DNA of 64,000 bases, taken from contig NZ_CP079946.1 in the NCBI RefSeq assembly GCF_019968905.1, positions 3,968,001 through 4,032,000 on the forward strand, written 5' to 3'. Below, piece after piece: positions 15,824 to 22,098 of this stretch. A model generated the notes under the pieces. The model was given only the letters and a program-made list of their open reading frames with translations. It had not been told where the DNA came from and searched no databases. This DNA is from Corallococcus sp. EGB. GTDB taxonomy: Bacteria > Myxococcota > Myxococcia > Myxococcales > Myxococcaceae. The translations under genes and the position numbers were made by a program. Position 1 is the stretch's first letter, and each line of letters begins with the position of its first letter.

Positions 15824-16146
15824 TGGCGTCGCCCTCGGACACCTTCCGTCAGTCCATTGCCTTCGCGGTGCTGACGGGCCGCGACGCACACGGGAAGCCA
15901 GCGCTCGGGCCCGTGGGGACGGCACGGGCGCGCGTGCAGCCCTCGCGGCGCCTCATCCGCGACGCCAACGGCAACGAGCACCTGTCCGCGCACGTCGTCT
16001 ACACGGACGCGCCTTTGACGCTGCAACACCGCGTCTGGCTGCCGGGCGAGGACGTGGCGGACTTCAACCGTGCTCGGCGTCCGGTGGCGGTGGACGAATT
16101 CGTGGATGGCTCCGGGACCGTGCGCTTCCGGAAGGTGTGGTTCTGA
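15823..16146 (+). CDS. Head-tail joining / stopper protein
   Basis: A 107-residue beta-rich protein (RARVQPSRRLIRDANGNEH, VVYTDAPLTLQHRVWLPG, then VDGSGTVRFRKVWF), matching in size and pattern the small head-completion or stopper proteins after gp6. The stop overlaps the start of the interrupted tail-terminator gene (ATGA), so these genes were translated as a chain. Confidence 0.65.
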   Translation: MASPSDTFRQSIAFAVLTGRDAHGKPALGPVGTARARVQPSRRLIRDANGNEHLSAHVVYTDAPLTLQHRVWLPGEDVADFNRARRPVAVDEFVDGSGTVRFRKVWF

Positions 16147-16259
16147 TGCGGGACATCGCTTCGGAGCTGGCGGAGCGTAACCGTCCGGCCAGTGACGTGC
16201 CGGAAGGATTGAAGACGGACCACGACCGTGCTCAGCGGGCGCCGCGAGGAGCGAGTTGG

Positions 16260-17780
16260 TCAGGGACTGGGCTGGAGGGGTGACTCGGGCGGGTCAGCGG
16301 CGCGTCGCCGCTTCCACTCGTGAGGTAGCAACTCACCGATGCGCGCATTCGGGTGCGTCTGCACCCGCAGCAGGACATCCGCGAGGTACGCCTCGGGATT
16401 GACCTGGTTGGCCTCGCAGGTGGCGACGAGAGCGTAGAGGCCGGCGAGGTTCTGCCCTGCGGCCTCGTGGCCGACGAAGAGGAAATTCTTCCGGCCCAGG
16501 GCGGCCTTGCGCAGCGCCGCCTCGGAGCGGTTGTTGTCCAAGGGCAGACGCGCGTCGGAAGAGAAGCGCGTCAGGGCGTCCCACTGCTTCAGCGCGTAGG
16601 AGAGGGCCTGGCCCATGGGCCCCTTGGGCAGATGGCGCGAAGTCTGCGCTTCCATCCACGCACGCAGCGCCGAGAGGACGGGGAGGCTCTGCTGCTGGCG
16701 CAGCGCTTGGTGCGCGTCCGTGCGCACGACGCCCGCGTCGCGGGCCAGCGCCTCCACCCGGTAGAGGGCCAGAATGAAGTCCAAGGCCTCGCGGGCCTCG
16801 GGCGCGGTGGGGAGCGCCTCGAAGAAGCGGCGCCGCACATGCGCCCAACACCCGACGCGGACGCGCCCTTCGGGCAGCGTCACCGCGTTGTAGCCGGTAT
16901 AGGCATCCACGACGAGGGCGCCCCGGGTGCCGCCCAGCACGTCCTTGGGCGTCGTGCTGGCCCGGCCGAGGCTGAAGCGGTAGCCCAGGAGCCACTGCCC
17001 TTCGGGCGTCTGGGTGAGGAAAGTCCAGAGGTAGCCCTGGCGTGTCTTCTTCACGTCCAGCACGCGCATGGGCGTCTCGTCGGCCCACACCACGTCCGCG
17101 GACGCAATGCACTGCAGGAGGTGCTGCGAAAGAGGCAGCAGCACCGAGGCGGCCTGGTGGAAGAGGTCCGTCAGGGTGCTGCGACTCATGGGCACGCCGC
17201 TTCTCTCCACCCGCTGGGCGAGTCGGTGCAGCGGCATGGCGTCCGCGCACTTCGACGTCACCACGTGGGAGAGGAAGCCCGGGCCGTACTCGCCCCTGTC
17301 CACCACCCGGGCCGGAGGCGGGGCGGTGACGACGCCCCGGCCGCACGCGCACGCCAGCACCTCCTGCACGTGCACCTGCTTCTCGAAGCGGGCGGGCACG
17401 TACTCGTACACCACCGAGGTTTTGCCCTTGCCCAGGGGCCTCAAGTCCTCGCTGCCGCACGCCGGGCAGTGGCGCTCCTCGGCCGGCACCGCGTGGCGAA
17501 TCTCCCGCGCCGGGGCCCCCTCGGCCTTGCGGGCGGCTCTCTCTTGCCGCTTCTCTTTCGCGGCCTCGGCCTGGGCCGCCGTCGAATCCGCGTCCCCTCG
17601 CAACTCAGCCGCCACCGTCGGCAGCTTCTCCGCCCTCTTGCCGAAGACGTGGCGCTGCAGGGCCGCAAGCTGCCCCTTGAGGGCGTCCACCTCCCCGCCA
17701 ATGCGGCTCACCTCGGCCTTGAGCTCCTCGGCTTCCTCACGCCAGGGGCAGAAGTGGTCCTGAGGGAGTTCGCGCGGCAC
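16260..17780 (-). CDS. tnpC: IS66 transposase TnpC (copy 2)
   Basis: A 506-residue transposase with the same domain order as the copy at 2040-3539. The N-terminal zipper differs (EVSRIGGEVDALKGQLAALQ here), giving seven extra residues. Scattered changes occur through the middle, while about the last 200 residues are the same. The DDE core motifs WADETPMRV, VVDAYTGYN and LDNNRSEAALR are present. The uneven divergence suggests two related IS variants that exchanged sequence. Confidence 0.92.
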   Translation of the reverse strand: MPRELPQDHFCPWREEAEELKAEVSRIGGEVDALKGQLAALQRHVFGKRAEKLPTVAAELRGDADSTAAQAEAAKEKRQERAARKAEGAPAREIRHAVPAEERHCPACGSEDLRPLGKGKTSVVYEYVPARFEKQVHVQEVLACACGRGVVTAPPPARVVDRGEYGPGFLSHVVTSKCADAMPLHRLAQRVERSGVPMSRSTLTDLFHQAASVLLPLSQHLLQCIASADVVWADETPMRVLDVKKTRQGYLWTFLTQTPEGQWLLGYRFSLGRASTTPKDVLGGTRGALVVDAYTGYNAVTLPEGRVRVGCWAHVRRRFFEALPTAPEAREALDFILALYRVEALARDAGVVRTDAHQALRQQQSLPVLSALRAWMEAQTSRHLPKGPMGQALSYALKQWDALTRFSSDARLPLDNNRSEAALRKAALGRKNFLFVGHEAAGQNLAGLYALVATCEANQVNPEAYLADVLLRVQTHPNARIGELLPHEWKRRRAADPPESPLQPSP

Positions 17781-17826
17781 CCAACCTCAACACGCCTGCG
17801 CCACGCCGCGTCCCGAGCCGGGCACG

Positions 17827-18192
17827 TCAGCTGCCCGTACGCCCGGGAGGTGCCCAGGCGGGCTGGCGCCTCACCTGGGCCACGTCGATGCCGTCCAGCA
17901 GCATCGCCAACTGCGTGGCGTCCAGCGTCACTGCCTGCGCGCCCGCGTCCACCGGCGGCAGCCGGAAGCGGCCCGTCTCCAGCCGCTTGTAGAGAAGCAC
18001 GAAGCCGCCCCGGCTCCACGTCAGCACCTTGATGCGGTCGCCTCGCCTGGAGACGAAGGCGAAGAGGTGCCCCGAGTAGACGTCCTCGCCCCACGCCGTG
18101 CGCACCAGCGCCATGAGGCCGTCAATCGACTTGCGCATGTCCACCGGCTCCATCGCCAGCACCACGCGCACCGACGCAGGCAGGGCGAACAT
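17827..18192 (-). CDS. tnpB: IS66 Orf2-like protein TnpB (copy 2)
   Basis: A 121-residue Orf2 protein, same as the copy at 1628-1993 except for the last residues. GTG start; family motif EPVDMRKSIDGL present. It lies between tnpA and tnpC in the usual order. Confidence 0.92.
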   Translation of the reverse strand: MFALPASVRVVLAMEPVDMRKSIDGLMALVRTAWGEDVYSGHLFAFVSRRGDRIKVLTWSRGGFVLLYKRLETGRFRLPPVDAGAQAVTLDATQLAMLLDGIDVAQVRRQPAWAPPGRTGS

Positions 18193-18196
18193 CGCT

Positions 18197-18511
18197 TCAG
18201 CGCCCCAACGCGGCGACGAGCCGGGCCACGTAACCGACGTCGGTGCCTACCGCGAATCGCACCCGCGCTCCGCTCGTGGCCACCACCTCCAGCAGGGACT
18301 CCGGCGCCGCGGGGGCGCTCGCCACTCGCACCGGCAACAGCCGCACGGCTTCCGCTCGCGATGGAGCGGACCGCCGATGCCGGTACACCCACGACTGCAA
18401 CGTGCTCAGCCGCATGCCGTGCGCCAACGCGAACTCCCGCTGCGTCTGCCCGCTCGCCTCAAAGGCCTCCGCGATGCGCGCCCACTCCGGCTTCTCCACC
18501 TGCTTCGCCAT
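18197..18511 (-). CDS. tnpA: IS66 accessory protein TnpA (copy 2)
   Basis: A 104-residue HTH protein identical in translation to the copy at 1310-1624. The identity of tnpA and tnpB against the divergence inside tnpC is part of the mosaic pattern of this IS pair. Confidence 0.9.
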   Translation of the reverse strand: MAKQVEKPEWARIAEAFEASGQTQREFALAHGMRLSTLQSWVYRHRRSAPSRAEAVRLLPVRVASAPAAPESLLEVVATSGARVRFAVGTDVGYVARLVAALGR

Positions 18512-19068
18512 GCCCAGCAGCGTCCGCCGCGCCCCGCTACCCCGGCAATCCCTCACGGCACGTCGTTGGCCGGACGGTTACGGCGGAGCTGCTGGAGGGC
18601 GCGGGCCTTGGGCTGGTGCGTCCTCCTGCTCCAGACGCCAACCTCTTCACGGCGCCCATGCCTGAGGCAGACGGCGGCGTGCCGAACCGAGCCGTGGCGC
18701 TGGTGGTGACGGGCGGCGCGGGGCCCCAGCCCTACGTGGGCCAGGAGCGCGCGGCGTACCTCTCGCCGGGCTGTCAGGTGAGAGTCCGCTCGGCGCGCGA
18801 GGACTTCGAGGGCGGACAGCAGCTCGCCCATGCCGTCTTCGCGGCCCTCAACCAGTCGGCCCTCGTCCCTTACGCCGTGGTGCGCGCGGAGGAGGAGAGC
18901 GCACCGGCCTACCTGGGGACGGATGGAGCGGACCGACACTGCTGGATGATTAACCTTCTGATCGGATGTCTAAGCCAGAGACCATGAGCCCCGGTCGTCT
19001 GGTCTGCTGCTGAGGCCGAATTTCCGGCCACGGCCGCTACCTGCCGATCGAGAATCGTGAACTTTCGT

Positions 19069-20298
19069 TTAGACTTCTAGCTTCTTGATCACGGAGTTTA
19101 GGTGCTCTCGAAGATCAAGTGCTGATTGATGCCTCTTGGATGAAGGCCCCAGAGCCCGGATGAGCACAGGGTCAAGTAGTTCAAGGCCTGGGTTGATTAA
19201 GGCCAGCGGTCTGTATTCAATAGGATTTGGTAGCTGTCCCGAGATGATTTCGTAGGTTATTACGGCGCAGGAGTAGATGTCGTGAAGCGTGTTTCGCGTC
19301 TTAGGGAGCGCGATTACTTCTGGAGGAATGTAGCCTTGGGAACCAATATTTCTTGTGGTGATTGATTCGCGATCGAGATTGTCAAGAATGTAGGAGGCTC
19401 CAAAGTCAACAATAATGGGCTGTTCGTCGGAGCTTCGGACGATGATGTTGCTCGGCTTTATGTCTCTGTGGAGTACTTTGTTTTGGTGGGCATAGTCGAC
19501 GGCCAGTAGAACATCGGACATCAGTTTGACTCGCGTCCGGAACGGTTTTGACATGGCTGCGTCTCGAATGTTTTTGCCGTGAATGCGAGGCATCACGAGG
19601 TACGGTCGTCCGCCTGGGTCGAGGCCGGCATCGAAGTATGGAACGATTCCGCGATGCTGAAGTTTTTGTATTGATTTGATTTCGCGTCGGAATCGGATGC
19701 GAAGTTTCTCGGGGTCGTTCTCTCCGAGTGGACTTGGATCTAGGATTTTAATTGCGAACTCAAACTCGCCAATGCTGGTCTTTCTTGTTGCGATATAGAC
19801 TGAGCCAAAGCCGCCTTGGCCTATGCGTTCTCCTAGTTTGTATGCGTGGATGGATTGACCGTCTTGGTTGTCTGTTGTTTTGGATTCATTGGTGTCGAAG
19901 ATTAGTGATTCGTCGGTGGCTATGATTTTTGGGGGTCGGATTTCGAACGGCACTTTGTGCTTCCTTAGAATTGCATTGACTTGCTTTGGCGTGGGGATGT
20001 CCAGTTGCTCGGCTTGTGCGTCCTCCAGTCCTTGCCAAAACGATGCGATGAAGGCGGGCGCGTTGGGCGATTTTTCGGTCATTGCTGAGTCTAGGTCCGA
20101 AATTGCCCAGTCTGTCGATGAGCTGATGGATGGGCTCCCGAATCGTGCTTTGAAGGATTCGATGATGCTCTTTGGGAATTCATGCTGATTGGCGATGTCG
20201 ATCGCCAGAGTATGGAGTTCACTGACGAGATCTGGAGGCACTTTGGGGGTGTTTGGTCCTGACTCAAAACGCCATTCGGCAGGGAATTTCAATGGCAT
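19069..20298 (-). CDS. Ser/Thr protein kinase with unknown N-terminal domain, low-GC prophage cargo
   Basis: A 409-residue protein. Residues 151-409 are a complete Hanks-type kinase: glycine loop GQGGFGSV (160-167), Lys184 in FAIKIL, catalytic HRDIKPSN (277-284), VDFGAS (DFG 298-300) and GSQGYIPPEV. Residues 1-150 form a separate, mainly helical domain that is not recognised (for example FPKSIIESFKARFG and FIASFWQGLEDAQAEQLD). No membrane segment or C-terminal sensor is seen. The gene is about half GC by eye, far below its neighbours. It runs against the phage genes between tail terminator and gp10-like gene and is followed by a fresh motif copy. This is the pattern of a lysogeny-expressed cargo gene, possibly for phage exclusion (inference). 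Confidence 0.85.
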   Translation of the reverse strand: MPLKFPAEWRFESGPNTPKVPPDLVSELHTLAIDIANQHEFPKSIIESFKARFGSPSISSSTDWAISDLDSAMTEKSPNAPAFIASFWQGLEDAQAEQLDIPTPKQVNAILRKHKVPFEIRPPKIIATDESLIFDTNESKTTDNQDGQSIHAYKLGERIGQGGFGSVYIATRKTSIGEFEFAIKILDPSPLGENDPEKLRIRFRREIKSIQKLQHRGIVPYFDAGLDPGGRPYLVMPRIHGKNIRDAAMSKPFRTRVKLMSDVLLAVDYAHQNKVLHRDIKPSNIIVRSSDEQPIIVDFGASYILDNLDRESITTRNIGSQGYIPPEVIALPKTRNTLHDIYSCAVITYEIISGQLPNPIEYRPLALINPGLELLDPVLIRALGPSSKRHQSALDLREHLNSVIKKLEV

Positions 20299-20397
20299 TG
20301 GAATCCTGTTTCCTTCTTCGCTTGGATTAATTTGGATTAATGGCGCCTGCCTGCGGGTAAGGGCTAAGCCCTATACGTCCCAGGCCAAGCCCGCGCC

Positions 20398-20421
20398 TTG
20401 CCCCCATTGAAGAGGTGAATG
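20398..20421 (+). repeat. Phage start-site motif, copy 7
   Basis: Reads TTGCCCCCATTGAAGAGGTG then AATG, identical over this stretch to copy 6. The ATG starts the gp10-like gene. It again follows directly after a cargo gene. Confidence 0.8.
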
Positions 20422-20817
20422 CCTCTTCGAGTCAAAGTCGATGTCCTGAATCTGGAGCGCCTGCGCCGCTCGCCCGTCGAGGTGTTGCGCGCGCTGGATG
20501 CCCCATGCCGGGACATCGCCCGCCGCGCCCTGGACTACTCCCTCTTCCTCGTGCCGGTGGAGGACGGAGGACTGCGCGACTCCGCCTTCCTGAGCGGCCC
20601 CCTCCACAACATGGCGCGCCTCTCCACGACGTGGACGGCGGGCTACGAGCACCCGGCCGCTGGCCCCATTCATGAGGGTTGGCACTGGGGCGCGAAAGTC
20701 TTTCAGTCGCCCCCGCACTTCCTCCGCAAGTCCTTCCGCCGCGCCCGAGGCACTGGCCGCCGCCGCGTGGCCGCCGTCCTGAAGGACTTCCTGGCGCAGC
20801 GCTTCCCCTCCCAATGA
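20419..20817 (+). CDS. HK97 gp10-like minor tail / neck protein
   Basis: A 132-residue protein. The central part (AGYEHPAAGPIHEGWHWGA) and the C-terminal PPHFLRKSFRRARG match the gp10-like family, which has the pattern Y-x(n)-H-E-G...P-x-F-L...A. These proteins complete the neck or tail attachment. It begins MPLRVKVDVLNLERL at the motif ATG. Confidence 0.7.
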   Translation: MPLRVKVDVLNLERLRRSPVEVLRALDAPCRDIARRALDYSLFLVPVEDGGLRDSAFLSGPLHNMARLSTTWTAGYEHPAAGPIHEGWHWGAKVFQSPPHFLRKSFRRARGTGRRRVAAVLKDFLAQRFPSQ

Positions 20818-20831
20818 CTGGAGTCGCACCC

Positions 20832-21257
20832 ATGCCCGAACCCCGAGAGGCCTTCTTCGACAAGCTCTACATCCGCGCCACGGACACCGCGCCCGTGGAG
20901 GCGGACGCGCTGGACGGCGTCCTGGAGGCACCCGTCAACCGCGCGAAGGACACCGTGGACGCCAACTACTTCGGCGGTGACGGCTACAAGCGCACCAAGG
21001 GCACCTGGAAGTCCTTCTCCATTCCCCTGTCGGGACACGTCTTCAAGGGCAGCGCGCCCCAGCAGGTGCTGCGCGTCGGCTTCGAGAGCGACGCCACGGT
21101 GTTCTTCACCCTCATCGAGGACGAGACGGCGCCCACGGGTGAGCAGGGCTACCGCTACCCGGTGAAGGTGACGTCCTACGAGGAGGGCCGCAGCGCTTCG
21201 GACGTCGTCACCTTCTCCGCCACCCTCTCCGGCCAGGGCGCACCCGTCCCTGTGTAG
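20832..21257 (+). CDS. Major tail tube protein
   Basis: A 141-residue protein with alternating beta strands (GTWKSFSIPLSGHVFKGS, QVLRVGFESDATVFFTLI, then RYPVKVTSYEEGRSASDVVT), fitting a siphovirus tail-tube subunit both in size and position just before the G/GT chaperone. The assignment rests on gene order more than on sequence motifs. Confidence 0.65.
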   Translation: MPEPREAFFDKLYIRATDTAPVEADALDGVLEAPVNRAKDTVDANYFGGDGYKRTKGTWKSFSIPLSGHVFKGSAPQQVLRVGFESDATVFFTLIEDETAPTGEQGYRYPVKVTSYEEGRSASDVVTFSATLSGQGAPVPV

Positions 21258-21291
21258 CCGGGCCCCTTCCACTCACACCCGAGGCACCACC

Positions 21292-21675
21292 ATGACCGCA
21301 CCCACCACGCACCGAAAGCCCCTGGGCACCCGCCGCACACTCCACCAGCGCGTCACCCTGGACGGCGCGGACTTCGACGTCTGCCGTCCCACGCTGGGCG
21401 AGAAGCTGGACGTCCTCTCCGCCGCGCGCGCCGCTGGCGAGCTGGGCCCGGACAGGCAGCCCGTCAACGAGTCCGCCGGGATGATGATGATTGCCCGCAT
21501 CGCGGTGGCCTGCCTCTACCACCCGGGCACGGCCACGCGCGTCTTCGCTGAGGGCGACGTGGCCGAGGTGAAGAACGAGCCCTGGCTGGAGGAGATTCAG
21601 GGGGCGCTCGCCCAGGCCTTCGCGGGCCCGACGCTGGAGGACGCGAAGGGAAACTCCGAGGCCACCCCGAGCTGA
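21292..21675 (+). CDS. Tail assembly chaperone, G-type short form
   Basis: A 127-residue protein (FDVCRPTLGEKLDVLSAAR, then MMMIARIAVACLYHPG), typical of tail assembly chaperones placed between tail tube and tape measure. Translation ends at TGA 21673-21675. Seven codons before the stop lies the slippery heptamer GGGAAAC in the correct phase, so a minority of ribosomes should produce the longer GT form. Confidence 0.75.
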   Translation: MTAPTTHRKPLGTRRTLHQRVTLDGADFDVCRPTLGEKLDVLSAARAAGELGPDRQPVNESAGMMMIARIAVACLYHPGTATRVFAEGDVAEVKNEPWLEEIQGALAQAFAGPTLEDAKGNSEATPS

Positions 21676-21872
21676 GGGCGTTGCACGGGGTGGTGAAGCT
21701 GACGGGCCAGTCGCCCGAGGCGGTGCGCGGCTGGGACTGGGAGGACGTCGTCCACCTCCTGGCCCACTGCGCGCTGGAGGCCGAGGAGGTGCGCGCCTCG
21801 CGCGCCCCTGGCCCTGCCTCCCATGCCGGCCCAACGACGACGACAACCGTTTTCAGGAAGCGCAAGAGGTGA
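21292..21872 (+). CDS. Tail assembly chaperone GT fusion by -1 frameshift
   Basis: At G GGA AAC (21648-21654) a -1 slip lets reading continue as LRGHPELRALHGVVKLTGQS and on to VVHLLAHCALEAEEVRAS, ending at TGA 21870-21872. The product would be about 193 residues. The heptamer has the X XXY YYZ form and resembles GGGAAAG of phage lambda G/GT. The T part has no start of its own with a ribosome site, which supports the fusion. The coordinate range ignores the one-base overlap at the slip. Confidence 0.7.
21648..21654 (+). promoter_or_regulatory. Slippery heptamer GGGAAAC for programmed -1 frameshifting
   Basis: In the zero frame it reads G GGA AAC, with tRNAs able to re-pair at GGG AAA after slipping back one base. 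It is seven codons before the G stop, and the -1 frame stays open for 72 more codons. Confidence 0.65.
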
Positions 21873-22095
21873 CGCATGGCCTCCCGAGGTGGTGCCCGCG
21901 TCGTGGGTGGCGCCCTGGCACGCCGCTGGGGAGCCCTTCGGCGCGTCGTACCCGTACCACCGGGCCTCGGGCGCCGCCCTCTACGAGCCGCTGCCGGTGC
22001 TGGGCCGGGTGGGCACGGGGCGCGCGGTGCAGTGGTGGGAGGGCGGAGTCGTCGTCCTCGGGCAGGAGTTCGACTTCCAGTTGCAGGAGCGTTGA
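21823..22095 (+). CDS. Small phage tail protein, possibly a remnant
   Basis: A 90-codon frame overlapping the end of the T region. From about residue 19 it reads like a genuine protein (AWPPEVVPASWVAPWHAAGE, then ALYEPLPVLGRVGTGRAVQW and GQEFDFQLQER). The first residues are Arg/Gln-rich and there is no ribosome site before the ATG, so the true start may be an internal GTG, or the 5' part may be the product of a deletion. A tape-measure gene is normally found exactly here. The stop lies just before the ATG of the large tail gene. Confidence 0.5.
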   Translation: MPAQRRRQPFSGSARGDAWPPEVVPASWVAPWHAAGEPFGASYPYHRASGAALYEPLPVLGRVGTGRAVQWWEGGVVVLGQEFDFQLQER

Positions 22096-22098
22096 CGC

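Larger units (their letters stand above)
16177..18581 (-). mobile_element. IS66-family insertion sequence, copy 2 (complete, 2405 bp)
   Basis: Inverted orientation relative to copy 1. Terminal repeats start GTAACCGTCCGGCCAGTGAC at 16177 and end GGACGGTTAC at 18581. Flanking 8-bp target duplications GGCGGAGC at 16169-16176 and 18582-18589 are exact. All three genes are intact. The inner end has two base differences from the other three ends (AGTGAC versus AACGAC). Confidence 0.95.
16146..18987 (+). pseudogene. Tail terminator / minor tail protein, interrupted by IS66 copy 2
   Basis: Joining 16146-16176 to 18590-18987 (one copy of GGCGGAGC retained) restores a 142-codon frame starting MRDIASELAELLEGAGLGL. 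It contains VALVVTGGAGPQPYVG, then LSPGCQVRVRSAREDFEGG and PAYLGTDGADRHCWMINLL. This is the usual layout of phage tail terminators, which cap the tail tube and join it to the head. The insertion hits codon 11, so no useful product is expected. The last residues (IGCLSQRP) look atypical, so the 3' end may also have been changed when the kinase cargo gene arrived next door. Confidence 0.85.
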
